Below are positions 16,328 through 24,648 of a stretch of 64,000 nt of DNA, piece after piece. The position numbers were made by a program, and so were the translations under genes. The DNA is from Amycolatopsis sp. (lineage in GTDB: Bacteria > Actinomycetota > Actinomycetes > Mycobacteriales > Pseudonocardiaceae). Position 1 is the stretch's first letter. Each line of letters begins with the position of its first letter. The stretch spans positions 30,924-94,923 of the forward strand of contig NZ_JAODNM010000107.1 in assembly GCF_025464955.1 (NCBI RefSeq). The letters run 5' to 3'. Under the pieces are notes generated by a model, which searched no databases, had not been told where the DNA came from, and saw nothing but the letters and a program-made list of their open reading frames with translations.

Positions 16328-16681
16328 TCAGGAGCGACCGGGCAGGACCCGCAGGTGCCCGCGGCGCCCGGAGGGGCCTTCGGGCTCGGTGGGCGGCGCC
16401 TGCCGGTCCGGGCGGCCCGCCTCGCGCACGGCCTCGGCCAGCGCGGTGAGCTCGTCGGCCGAGGGATCCGGATGGGCGAACTCGCCCTCGTGCCGGACGA
16501 CCTCCCAGCCCTTCGGGACGGTCAGTCTCAGCGCGTGAGCCTCGCACAGGTCGTAAGAGTGCGGCTCAGACGCGGTGGCCAGCGGACCTACGACAGCAGT
16601 GGAGTCACTGTAGGCGTAGGTGAGCGTGGCGACGGCAGGCTCGAGACAGCCTGTCCGCGAACACTTTCGTACGCTCCGCAC
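16328..16681 (-). CDS. DUF3499-type protein (Rv3258c-like)
   Basis: A conserved actinobacterial protein of unknown function found next to manB. From the GTG at 16681 it has 117 residues: RSVRKCSRTGC, then LTYAYSDSTAVVGPLA, then YDLCEAHALRLTVPKGWEVVRHE, with Cys pairs suggestive of a small metal-binding fold, and a Pro/Arg-rich tail. The open frame extends upstream to 17005 but that stretch is Arg-rich shadow sequence antisense to the metallopeptidase-like gene; no Shine-Dalgarno marks the GTG, so the start is the least certain point. Divergent partner and position match mycobacterial Rv3258c/Rv3259. Confidence 0.82.
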   Translation of the reverse strand: MRSVRKCSRTGCLEPAVATLTYAYSDSTAVVGPLATASEPHSYDLCEAHALRLTVPKGWEVVRHEGEFAHPDPSADELTALAEAVREAGRPDRQAPPTEPEGPSGRRGHLRVLPGRS

Positions 16682-16761
16682 GATCGAGAACGATAGCGCG
16701 TTCCCGCACGGCCGTACCGGCGACACGCGCTGCGGATCTGCGAGCGCGTACCCTTCCCCTC

Positions 16762-17238
16762 GTGGCGACGGCTCGTGATTCCCGACAGCGGCAGCGTCTG
16801 CGCCGGGACCGGCACGGTCGCGGCCTGCGCGGAGTGCTCTTTCCGGCGTCCCTGCCGGCCGCCGCGAGCCGCGCGGAGAAGTTCGACGCGCTCGTGCTGG
16901 ACGCCCTCGAACCCATCGAAGCCCGCTGGCGGCACGAGCTGACCAAGCTCGACGTCGCCGTCGACGACGTCCCCGAGATCGACCGCCGCGGCGAGGAACC
17001 GTCACCGGAAGCCGCCGAGGGCGTCCTCCACGACGGTTCGGTGCCGCTGTCGCGCCTGGTCCCGGCCGGAGTCGACAGCTCGGGCCTGCCCACCAGGGCC
17101 CGGATCGTCCTCTACCGCCGCCCGCTCGAGGCCCGCGCGAAAGACCCCTTGGAGCTCGCCGACCTCGTCCACGACGTCCTCGTCGAGCAGGTCGCCGGCT
17201 ACCTCGGCCTCGAACCCGACGTCATCGAAGGCGAATAA
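16762..17238 (+). CDS. Metallopeptidase-like (zincin-type) protein lacking HEXXH
   Basis: A 158-residue protein matching by position and character the actinobacterial family beside DUF3499 (Rv3259-like), usually named metallopeptidase. It has the family core FDALVLDALEPIEARW, LDVAVDDVPEID, RIVLYRRPLEARA and the C-terminal helix LADLVHDVLVEQVAGYLGLEPD. In catalytic zincins this helix carries HEXXH; here it reads V-L-V-E-Q-V with only one nearby His, so zinc-dependent proteolysis looks unlikely. The start is GTG at 16762. Divergent from the DUF3499 gene and convergent with the glycosyltransferase gene. Family likely; enzymatic activity doubtful. Confidence 0.8.
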   Translation: MATARDSRQRQRLRRDRHGRGLRGVLFPASLPAAASRAEKFDALVLDALEPIEARWRHELTKLDVAVDDVPEIDRRGEEPSPEAAEGVLHDGSVPLSRLVPAGVDSSGLPTRARIVLYRRPLEARAKDPLELADLVHDVLVEQVAGYLGLEPDVIEGE

Positions 17239-17275
17239 TCTTCACGTTCCCGGTGGGTTGCGCACGACAGAAGCG

Positions 17276-20200
17276 CTAGCGCCGACCGCGGAGCTGTCGA
17301 CGGCCGGGAACTGCGGTCAGGGCGGTGAAGAGGACGGCCGCGACCTGTCCGAGCAGCAACAGGTCCCGCAGCGTCGACGGGTGGTCGACGACGACCTCGG
17401 ACGGCTGCGGCGGCACCGACACCGCGACCTGGTGACCCCACGCGGGCACGATCGGCACCGGTTTGCCGTTCACGGTCGCCTGCCAGCCCGCTTCCTCTTC
17501 CGCGGACAGCACCAGCAGACGTCCCGTCGGCCCCGAGGACACCCGGACGCGCACGTCCGGCAGCGCGGCTTGGACTCCGACGACGCCGGCGGACGCGCCA
17601 GGCGCGCCTTGCCCGGTGACGGCCCGCTTCGCCAGTTCCGGTGAGATCAGCGCGACCTGGCCGCCCTGAGCGAGCATCCGCAGCACCGGTCTGCCGTCCG
17701 AAGCCGGCGCGGCGACACCGGCGAGATCGGGCGCGAGCTTGAGGAACGCCTGCGGGTCCGTGCCCTGCGGCAGCACCACGAACAGCACCCCGGACGACGT
17801 CGCCGCCGCGAACGCCGCCTTGACCTGGTCCGCGGTGCCCTGCGCGAGGTCCCGTTGCCACCCGGCCAGCCGCTCCGGCGTGCCCGGGGTCGGGGCGAGC
17901 TCGTCGTCGCCGAACAGTGCTTGACGTCCTCCGGTCTGACGAAGGGGCTCGGTCGCCGTGCCCAGCACCAGCACCGACCTGCCGGACGTCGACAGCTCAT
18001 TCGTCAGCGACGACGCCAGCCGCAGTTCGCCATCGGTGTGCAGCGGCCCTTGCCGGTCGTAACCCAGCACGCCGGCCGCGAGGGCGAGCATTGCTACGAC
18101 ACCGACAAGGGCGGCAACCTTGGGCAGCCACGTGCCGGCGGTGACCGGAGCCAGGTCTCGATGGCACGCCGCGAGCACCATCCACAACAGCCCCGCACCG
18201 ATAAGCAGCAGCGGCACGCCCGCGTAGCCGTGCGACGGCGTGCCGCCCTGCAACGGGACGACGGCGATGTTCCGCAGCAGCGCCCAGCCGCCAGCGCCGA
18301 GCACGACCAGGCTGATCCCACCGCCCGCGCGCATCGACGGCCGGATGACGAACGTGACGAGCGCGGCGATCACGATGACCGCCCCGACCGGCACGCTGCC
18401 CGAGCCGGGATCGAGGGAGAACAGCGTCGCCGCCTGCGTGACCGGTCCGCCGCCGCCGAGACCTTGCAGCAGCAGCTCGGGATGCTTGAGCAACACGGTC
18501 GGCCACGGCAGCAGCAAGGCGAGCGGCAGCACGACGACGATGCCGACGGCCGCGATCCGCCTCGCCAGCCCCGTCGGCGCCGGCAGCACCACGAACCCAC
18601 CGATCAGGCCCAGCAGCGCCAAGCCGTGGGCGAGCGGCGAGAACGCGCCGAGCAGGGCGACACCCAACGCGCACAGCACCGAAACGTGCAGCCATCGTGC
18701 GTCGGCGCGGACGAGCAGTCCCGCGATGCCGGCGATCACCAGCGGCAGCAGGATGTGCACCACTACGACGTCGAGACGCCCTTGCGCGACCGACGTCGTC
18801 GCGGCGGGCAGCAACCCGTAAGCCGCCGCGATGCCGGCGCGAACCCAGCGCCGGACCCGCAGCCGACGACTCGCCGCGTACGCCGCCAGCGCGGCAAGCG
18901 GGATGTCCAACAGGAACAGCAGCGCGACGAGCGCGGCCGGACCGCCGATCGGAGCGAACACCGCGCCGAGCGCCCCGAGCACCGGCAGCGTCGCCGGTGC
19001 GGCGCTCGCCGTCCCGCCGGACACCGCGTGCCATGGGGCGAGGTAGGTGGACCACAGTTCGCCGAGACTGCCGACCGGCAGCAGTTTCCCGCCGCTGAGA
19101 TCGAGCCCCAGCCGTCCGGAGTTCAGGACCAGCGCGAACGCCGTGAGGACCACGAGCAGCACCACGGGCGGCGCGAACACCGTGGCCGACAACACCCGGC
19201 TCCGGTTGACCTCGACGAAGACCAGCTCGGGTTCGGGCTGGGGTCGCGGTTCAGGTTTTGCTTCGGTGTCACGCCGGAACGGCGACGGCCGGGGTTTGGT
19301 TTCCGTGGTGGCGGGAGCGGTTTCCTGCTGTTCCGGCAGCGCGACCGCGACCACGCCGCTGGGCCGGCGCAACCCGGACCCGCGAGAGCCCGCGCCCCGC
19401 AACGCACCGGCGGGCAACGCGTCCGGCCCGACGGGACGGGCCGCCGGCGTGTGTGCGTTCATCGCCTCCGGCGGAATCCACGCGGACTCCGCGGCCGTAC
19501 TCTCCGGCAGCCTGCCGAGCGCGGCCTCACTCGCCACCCGCCGACGCACGAGGTCGACAACGCCGGCCCTGGCCGCGTTGCGCAACCTGGCGAGCCTGCT
19601 GGTGAACAACCCGCGGACCGAACCGGGCCGTCCGCCGGACCGTCGCTCGGCACGGGCGGCTCGCAGCCCGGCGCGGCCGCTCAGCAGATACCGGATGGCC
19701 GCGAACTCGGCGCCTGCCTCGGCTGTTCGCCGAAGCACCAGGAATGCCAGCACCCGCACCAAAGCCATGACGGGCAACCGGACCAGACCGAACCAGTACG
19801 ACAGCGCCGAGCAGTTGACCAGAAAAACGCGAAGCCCGTTGGCACGGTTGGCGGCCCGCACCGAAGAAGTCAGCGCGTCGGCGGCGCGTTGCCCGGTGCT
19901 GAGCGCGCGAGCGTGGCGAAGCCGTGCCAGTGGCACCGACAGCACGACACCGCCCGCGGCGTTGACCCGCCAGCCGAAGTCGATGTCCTCGCGGAGCAAG
20001 GAAAAAGCCGGGTCGAACCCGCCGAGCGAATCCCAGGTCTCCCGCCGCACCAGGGAACCCGCGCTGGGCACGGCAAGCACTTCGGTGGTGCGCTCGCCGT
20101 CACCGGCGATCTGCTGGCGGTGACCGGAAGCATCGGTGGACAGCCCGGCCTCGACGATCAGCCGGGGATCGCTCCAGTCGAGCGCCAACGGGCCGAGGAC

Positions 20201-20644
20201 GTTCGCCGACGGCGCGGTATCCGCCGCGTCGAGCAGAACTTCGAGACAGTCGGGTTCCGGCGCGCAGTCGTCGTGTAGCAACCAGATCCACGCACCGGGG
20301 TCGCCCCATCGCTCAACGGCGTAAGCGGTCGCTTGCTTAACTGCGACAGAAAATCCGATATCACTCGGAAGAGTGAGGACTCCGTCGAGCACGGGAGCGG
20401 TGTCGGGGCCGGCGAGGATCCCGTCCGGGTCCATCGCTTCGGCGAGCAGCCGCGGGGTCAGGTCCGCGGAACCGGTATCGACGGCGAGGACGTGGCGTGG
20501 CCGCACAGAACTACGCCGCAGCGCGGAAAGTGCCAACGGCAGCCAGGTTTCGCCGTTGTGGCAGACCACAATGGCCAGTACGGGAGCGGTGCGCGGCGGG
20601 GACGGCACAGGGGTGCGGGGCAACAACCACTCCAGAACTTGCAC
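17276..20644 (-). CDS. Large membrane protein with N-terminal GT2 glycosyltransferase domain
   Basis: A 1122-residue protein. Residues about 20-270 form a GT-A glycosyltransferase family 2 domain: LAIVVCHNGETWLPLALSAL, LLHDDCAPEPD with the Asp cluster for nucleotide-sugar and metal binding, and GGFDPAFSLLREDIDFGWR as acceptor-side motif. After a Pro-rich linker (about 390-475) come about a dozen transmembrane segments (about 480-960) and an extracytoplasmic domain (about 970-1085) before a last hydrophobic segment. This fits transfer of sugar at the membrane to a cell-envelope polymer or protein; donor and acceptor unknown. Start is GTG at 20644. It lies next to whiB2, a position conserved in actinobacteria. 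Confidence 0.85.
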   Translation of the reverse strand: MQVLEWLLPRTPVPSPPRTAPVLAIVVCHNGETWLPLALSALRRSSVRPRHVLAVDTGSADLTPRLLAEAMDPDGILAGPDTAPVLDGVLTLPSDIGFSVAVKQATAYAVERWGDPGAWIWLLHDDCAPEPDCLEVLLDAADTAPSANVLGPLALDWSDPRLIVEAGLSTDASGHRQQIAGDGERTTEVLAVPSAGSLVRRETWDSLGGFDPAFSLLREDIDFGWRVNAAGGVVLSVPLARLRHARALSTGQRAADALTSSVRAANRANGLRVFLVNCSALSYWFGLVRLPVMALVRVLAFLVLRRTAEAGAEFAAIRYLLSGRAGLRAARAERRSGGRPGSVRGLFTSRLARLRNAARAGVVDLVRRRVASEAALGRLPESTAAESAWIPPEAMNAHTPAARPVGPDALPAGALRGAGSRGSGLRRPSGVVAVALPEQQETAPATTETKPRPSPFRRDTEAKPEPRPQPEPELVFVEVNRSRVLSATVFAPPVVLLVVLTAFALVLNSGRLGLDLSGGKLLPVGSLGELWSTYLAPWHAVSGGTASAAPATLPVLGALGAVFAPIGGPAALVALLFLLDIPLAALAAYAASRRLRVRRWVRAGIAAAYGLLPAATTSVAQGRLDVVVVHILLPLVIAGIAGLLVRADARWLHVSVLCALGVALLGAFSPLAHGLALLGLIGGFVVLPAPTGLARRIAAVGIVVVLPLALLLPWPTVLLKHPELLLQGLGGGGPVTQAATLFSLDPGSGSVPVGAVIVIAALVTFVIRPSMRAGGGISLVVLGAGGWALLRNIAVVPLQGGTPSHGYAGVPLLLIGAGLLWMVLAACHRDLAPVTAGTWLPKVAALVGVVAMLALAAGVLGYDRQGPLHTDGELRLASSLTNELSTSGRSVLVLGTATEPLRQTGGRQALFGDDELAPTPGTPERLAGWQRDLAQGTADQVKAAFAAATSSGVLFVVLPQGTDPQAFLKLAPDLAGVAAPASDGRPVLRMLAQGGQVALISPELAKRAVTGQGAPGASAGVVGVQAALPDVRVRVSSGPTGRLLVLSAEEEAGWQATVNGKPVPIVPAWGHQVAVSVPPQPSEVVVDHPSTLRDLLLLGQVAAVLFTALTAVPGRRQLRGRR

Positions 20645-20723
20645 GCGGGCGGGTTTGCGCCACCCTACGACGCGGGCTCATCAGTGAAGGGAGAGCCCAC
20701 GCCGTGGGACTGCCGCGGATCCG

Positions 20724-21047
20724 CTAGACCGCGCGCTTTTTCAGCTTTCGCCGTTCCCGCTCGGACAGTCCGCCCCAGATGCCGAAGCGCTCATCGTGCG
20801 CCAGCGCATACTCGAGACAGTCGTCCTTGACGTCACAGCCAAGGCAGATTCGCTTGGCTTCGCGGGTGGAGCCGCCCTTCTCAGGGAAGAACGCCTCCGG
20901 ATCCGTTTGCGCGCACAGCGCGCGCTCCTGCCATTCCTGCTCTTCGGTGGCATCGAAGAGATCAGTGAGATCGACCGGCTCCTGCTCCGGAGTCTCTCCC
21001 CAACCCACTACGTGCACCCATTCCTTTCCATCGGCGTCCAACCGCAT
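20724..21047 (-). CDS. whiB2: WhiB-family [4Fe-4S] regulator, WhiB2/WhmD type
   Basis: An iron-sulfur transcription factor; the WhiB2/WhmD/WhiB branch is needed for septation and sporulation-type development and works with sigma factor A. The 107-residue form has all four cluster Cys (C45, C68, C71, C77), the GIWGG turn (89-93) and a basic C-terminus RERRKLKKRAV for DNA contact. I chose the ATG at 21047 because AGGAGG lies five bases upstream; a GTG at 21071 would add eight residues. Location after manA-manB and beside the glycosyltransferase matches mycobacterial whiB2. Subfamily assignment rests on context and the acidic N-terminal extension. Confidence 0.93.
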   Translation of the reverse strand: MRLDADGKEWVHVVGWGETPEQEPVDLTDLFDATEEQEWQERALCAQTDPEAFFPEKGGSTREAKRICLGCDVKDDCLEYALAHDERFGIWGGLSERERRKLKKRAV

Positions 21048-21340
21048 GTCCGCCTCCTCGCTTCCACGCACTCCCCCAGGCTGGCGGTGTTGAACTGTCG
21101 CTCGCGACTCCCCTTGCAGCTACGAATGACATTGATGTGATTACACCCGTGTAGTGCGGTCAGGTCAAGCCGAGTACCAAGTTTGGGGGATACTTGAGAC
21201 CCTCCGCGCAAGCGGACACGCCGGGAACTTCACAGCAGTTAAACCGTATCCGGGGGGTAAACCGGGGTGACACTGCCCGAACGGGCACCCGGGTTCGCCC
21301 CATCACCCCCCACGAACGGGCGATACGGAACACTGGAGAC

Positions 21341-22141
21341 GTGCAGAGATCAGCAGTACGCCCGAGCCCCGTGTTCCTCGGCATCCTCGCGGTAGCGATC
21401 GTGGGCGGCGTCCTCACCGCGCTGTCGGACGCGTTCGTCATCGTCGACGGCACGGTGTTCCGAACCGGCGCCGCCGACACTGTGTTCGTCATCGGCCTGT
21501 TCCTGCTCGTGGTCGGCGGCTGGGTAACGACCCTGTCGCTGCATGAGTTCGGTCACGCGTTCGTGGCGTTCCGGGGCGGGGACTACAGCGTCCAGCACAA
21601 GGGCTACCTCAACCTGGACGTGCGCAAGTACACCGACCCGGTGCTCTCGATCGTGTTGCCGCTGGTGTTCCTTGCCATCGGCGGAATCCCGCTGCCCGGC
21701 GGCGCGGTCTGGATCAACCGCGGCGCCCTGCGCTCGCGCGCGACCTCGACTTGGGTCTCCCTGGCCGGTCCGCTGAGCAACCTGGGTGTCGGCGTGGTCC
21801 TCGCGCTCGTGCTCGAGTTGGTGCCAGGAATCCCGGTCGGGCTCGTGATCGGCTTGTCCTACCTCGCGATCCTGCAAATGGTGACTTTCATCCTCAACAT
21901 CCTCCCGGTGCCGGGACTCGACGGCTACGGCGCGATCGAGCCGTACCTCTCCCCGGACGCGCGGGCGTTCGGCGCGAAGGCCCGTCCATGGGCACCGCTG
22001 ATCCTGTTCGCCGCGCTTTTTGCGTTGCCCGGGGCCAGCAATCTCCTGTGGGAGGGCGCCGGAAACCTCTTCACAGCGCTCGGCGGCAACACCGACGCCG
22101 CGTTCGCCGGCCAGTCGCTGTTCCAGTTCTGGCGCCACTGA
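21341..22141 (+). CDS. Site-2 protease-like (M50 family) membrane metallopeptidase
   Basis: An intramembrane zinc protease of the S2P/M50 superfamily, about 266 residues with six hydrophobic segments. Catalytic motifs are visible: HEFGH (residues 68-72 from the GTG at 21341) in one membrane helix and NILPVPGLDGYG late in the protein, where Asp completes the zinc site. No PDZ domain is present, so it belongs to the short group whose substrates are usually unknown. The frame is open back to a TTG at 21194, but that extension is not protein-like; neither start has a convincing Shine-Dalgarno, so the start is uncertain. Divergent from whiB2. Confidence 0.88.
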   Translation: MQRSAVRPSPVFLGILAVAIVGGVLTALSDAFVIVDGTVFRTGAADTVFVIGLFLLVVGGWVTTLSLHEFGHAFVAFRGGDYSVQHKGYLNLDVRKYTDPVLSIVLPLVFLAIGGIPLPGGAVWINRGALRSRATSTWVSLAGPLSNLGVGVVLALVLELVPGIPVGLVIGLSYLAILQMVTFILNILPVPGLDGYGAIEPYLSPDARAFGAKARPWAPLILFAALFALPGASNLLWEGAGNLFTALGGNTDAAFAGQSLFQFWRH

Positions 22142-22200
22142 GACTTCGGCCGGCGCCACTGACGCGCGTTGAACACCGTTCCACCGCAAGCGATCGAGGG

Positions 22201-23019
22201 TCAGCGGCCGGCCGGAGACGCGGTCCACTTCCGGGCCCGTTTGGCCACTTTTTTCAGCCCGGACCGCTCGCCGAAGTAGTCGCCTGCCATGCCGACCACC
22301 GGCAGCATGCCCAGGATCCGGTGGTAAAACCGGCCGCGCGGGCGCTTTTCCAACTCCTCGACGATCCCGAGGAGCGACCTGCCGAGCCGCCACAACGTGC
22401 CCACTGACGCCTTGAGCGTGATCTTGCCGTGCTTCTTCTCCGACTCGGCGAGTTCCTCGGTGAGTCGTGCCGTCTCGGCGTTCTCAGCGTCCTCCCCCGT
22501 GTCCTCCCCAGTGTCCTTCTCGGACAGTTCGTGCGCACCGGCAGCGACAGCCGGGTCGATGTCCCGATCGAACAGCACCCAGGCGATGAGCCGCACCCGG
22601 TCGGTCACCTCGACCACGCCGCGCTCGCCGGCGATCGCGCACAGGAGCAGCCCCTGCGAAGCCGCGCCGAGCGTGTCCTGCACCGGCAGCCTGTCCGCGA
22701 GCGCGCCGCCGAGACCGGGAATGGACGTCAGCAACGCGGTGAAGCGGCCCACGCGGTTCACCCACCAGTCGGTCCGCTGTTCGACGTCCATCGCGGCCCA
22801 GGCGGCCGTCCCCGGCACCTTGACCGACGTGAGCCCGTTCAGCAGCTTCTCTCGCAGGCCTGTTTCGACGGCAGCGAGCTCGTCGTCGGAACCGGTCGCG
22901 GCGCGGGCGCGAAGGCCGAACGGGTCCGACTCGCGCAGGGCGTCCAGCATCGGCCCGCAGCCGCGCACGAACGGCCGGAGCACGGCGACGACCTGACGGT
23001 CGGAGATGGCGTCAGCCAC
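22201..23019 (-). CDS. Hypothetical protein coupled to the mshB gene pair
   Basis: Not recognised. A 272-residue, mostly helical soluble-looking protein from a GTG at 23019 that follows AGGGGGAC by six bases. Noticeable parts are a Trp-rich segment (WWVNRVGRF), a Gly/Leu-rich stretch (TSIPGLGGALADRLPVQDTLGAASQGLLLCAIAGERG), an acidic repeat-like patch SEKDTGEDTGEDAENAETA and a basic C-terminus (KKVAKRARKW). It overlaps the preceding membrane-protein gene by eight bases and that gene touches mshB, so the three are probably co-translated. A link to mycothiol is only positional. Confidence 0.72.
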   Translation of the reverse strand: MADAISDRQVVAVLRPFVRGCGPMLDALRESDPFGLRARAATGSDDELAAVETGLREKLLNGLTSVKVPGTAAWAAMDVEQRTDWWVNRVGRFTALLTSIPGLGGALADRLPVQDTLGAASQGLLLCAIAGERGVVEVTDRVRLIAWVLFDRDIDPAVAAGAHELSEKDTGEDTGEDAENAETARLTEELAESEKKHGKITLKASVGTLWRLGRSLLGIVEELEKRPRGRFYHRILGMLPVVGMAGDYFGERSGLKKVAKRARKWTASPAGR

Positions 23020-23446
23020 GTGGCTGTCCCCCTGCGGTGGGCTGCTTGGCGGCGGCTTGCTTCGTGGCAGCGCCAATGCTGCCGCCGAGCATCATCGCCC
23101 CGGGGAGGGCTCCCCCGCCGAGCAGCAGCAGGGTCCGCCAGTCCTGGATGAGCACGACGTCCCCGCCGGGGCCGGCCACCCCGACCACCAGCAGCACGAC
23201 GACCCAGACCAGCAGCGGTATCCAGGACAGGCCCGGCCGGACGAGCTTCGCCGTCGTGGTCACCAGCAGCGGCGTGGTGACGACCGCGACCAGGATCGTC
23301 ACCGGGAACGGGAAGTCGCCGCCGAACTCGGGCAAGGCCGTGCCATCGAACCGTAGCGGCAGGAAGAACTGCTCCAGCAGTGCGAGGACGACGGCGTCGA
23401 GTACCAGCAGGCCGAACAGCCACCGCTGGGAAGGTCGTAACGGCAT
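23012..23446 (-). CDS. Small four-helix membrane protein, unknown function
   Basis: A 144-residue membrane protein with about four hydrophobic segments (9-26, 47-65, 74-91, 105-125) and a polar tail (AATKQAAAKQPTAGGQPRG). I cannot name the family. Its ATG overlaps the mshB stop codon (TAATG), and the next gene overlaps it by eight bases, so it is the middle of a three-gene unit. Small polytopic proteins next to mshB also occur in other actinomycetes, as far as I recall, which would favour a conserved but undefined role. Confidence 0.75.
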   Translation of the reverse strand: MPLRPSQRWLFGLLVLDAVVLALLEQFFLPLRFDGTALPEFGGDFPFPVTILVAVVTTPLLVTTTAKLVRPGLSWIPLLVWVVVLLVVGVAGPGGDVVLIQDWRTLLLLGGGALPGAMMLGGSIGAATKQAAAKQPTAGGQPRG

Positions 23447-24267
23447 TAGAGCCCTCCGAACAGGTCCGTGCCGGCGCCGTCTGGTTCGCCGTGCGCCAGC
23501 ACGAAGTACTCGTACGGCGGAATCGGCTGGGCGATGTCGTTGGACAGCGTGAAGCAGTCGTCGGCGGGCACGTTCACCTGGGTCCGATGTGCCCGCAGCG
23601 CCGTCCGCTTGGCCGCGAGGTAGGCGCTGACGTCGACTCGCGTGGTGATGCGGTCGTCGGGGGTGACCGGCAGCTCGCCCTCGTCGGCGACCCGGAAGCC
23701 GAAATCGGGCCGCTCCCGCAGCGCGGCAAGGCCCTGCGAAGTCGCCCTCTCCGAACTCACGACGTGAAACACGCGCGCGACGGACTCCGCCGCGGGCGCC
23801 GCCGCCATGGTGATCTCGTGGGCGCGAATGTGGTCCGGATGGCCGTATCCCCCGAACGCGTCATAGGTAATGACCACTTGGGGCCGGACTTCGTCGAGGA
23901 TCGCGGTCAGCTGGGCGGTCTGGCCGGCCACCGTGCCGCCAGCGAATGCACGTGCATGTGCAGCCGCCGCCGTCCCGGCCATGCCCGAATCCCGCCAGCG
24001 GCCGGCTCCGCCGAGATAACGATGTGCACCGAGCCCGAGCGCGGCGCAGGCCAGCGAAAGCTCGCCGAAGCGGTAGCCGCCGAGCTGGTCGGCAGCCCAC
24101 GAACCCAGCTGCTCGAGACCGGGCGGAATGATCTCCCCCTCTTCGCCGAGTGTGCAGGTCACCAGGGTGACTTCGACCCCCTCGGCGGCGTAGCGGGCGA
24201 TGGTGCCGCCGGTCGTGATGCTCTCGTCGTCAGGATGGGCGTGGACGAGCAATAACCTTTGGATCAC
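23446..24267 (-). CDS. mshB: MshB, GlcNAc-Ins deacetylase of mycothiol biosynthesis
   Basis: Removes acetate from GlcNAc-inositol, the second step to mycothiol, the main low-molecular-weight thiol of actinobacteria. The 273-residue protein has the PIG-L/LmbE-type zinc site AHPDDE (H11, D14) and GHPDH (H143, H146), plus the MshB hallmarks TCTLGEEGEI and YLGGAGRWRDSGM. The alternative is the paralogous Mca amidase, but the GAGRW...DSGM segment and the MshB-like N-terminal loop favour MshB. Its stop codon overlaps the start of the membrane-protein gene. mshB near typA and lpqW matches the mycobacterial order. Confidence 0.93.
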   Translation of the reverse strand: MIQRLLLVHAHPDDESITTGGTIARYAAEGVEVTLVTCTLGEEGEIIPPGLEQLGSWAADQLGGYRFGELSLACAALGLGAHRYLGGAGRWRDSGMAGTAAAAHARAFAGGTVAGQTAQLTAILDEVRPQVVITYDAFGGYGHPDHIRAHEITMAAAPAAESVARVFHVVSSERATSQGLAALRERPDFGFRVADEGELPVTPDDRITTRVDVSAYLAAKRTALRAHRTQVNVPADDCFTLSNDIAQPIPPYEYFVLAHGEPDGAGTDLFGGL

Positions 24268-24648
24268 GGGATCAGGTTAATTCCCACCTTGCGGCGCGAT
24301 TGTCACGGCTCCATGACTAGTCCTTTCGTGGGGTCCGCAAAGGGGAATGAGTCGGTTAGTCTCCCCCGAGCCAGGCATCGCGCCGGAGCAGGGGATACCC
24401 AACTGGGCGTACTCGTGCACCGTGTCTTAGTGACTACTTTCTGTTGCTAAGTCACAGGGCATCCATCACCCGGGAGGGTGGTAACACGAGGTCACCGTTC
24501 CATCACGATCTCACTCAGAGTGTCCAGCGCCACAGTTCCCCTGCCTACGTTGTGTGACTACGGTGAGCAAACTCGATCACATCGACAGTTCGCAATCGCA
24601 GGATGAGGCCGCCTCGAAACCCACGAAGGCGTCGAGCAAGGAGAGTTG
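24268..24648 (+). promoter_or_regulatory. 381-bp regulatory region before the peptide-importer operon
   Basis: No gene seen. GTGACT (24430-24435) and AGTCAC (24450-24455) make an inverted repeat with a 14-base spacer, a possible operator. TTCCCC (24536-24541), 17 bases, then TACGGT (24559-24564) form a plausible promoter, giving a leader of roughly 78 bases to the ATG at 24649, which has AAGGAG in front. The region also separates divergent mshB, whose promoter should lie near 24270-24330. Confidence 0.4.

Noticed and set aside
16682..17005. N-terminal extension of the DUF3499 protein to 225 residues
   Set aside because: The extra 108 residues are Arg-rich and antisense to the metallopeptidase-like gene; the conserved part begins at the GTG at 16681.
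17855..20278. 807-codon open frame on the plus strand
   Set aside because: Antisense to the glycosyltransferase gene; composition dominated by Arg, Gln and Asp without any recognisable motif.
21194..21340. TTG start for the site-2 protease-like gene
   Set aside because: The 49 added residues lack family character and include repeated GC-rich promoter-like DNA; a start near the first membrane helix is more likely, though not proven.
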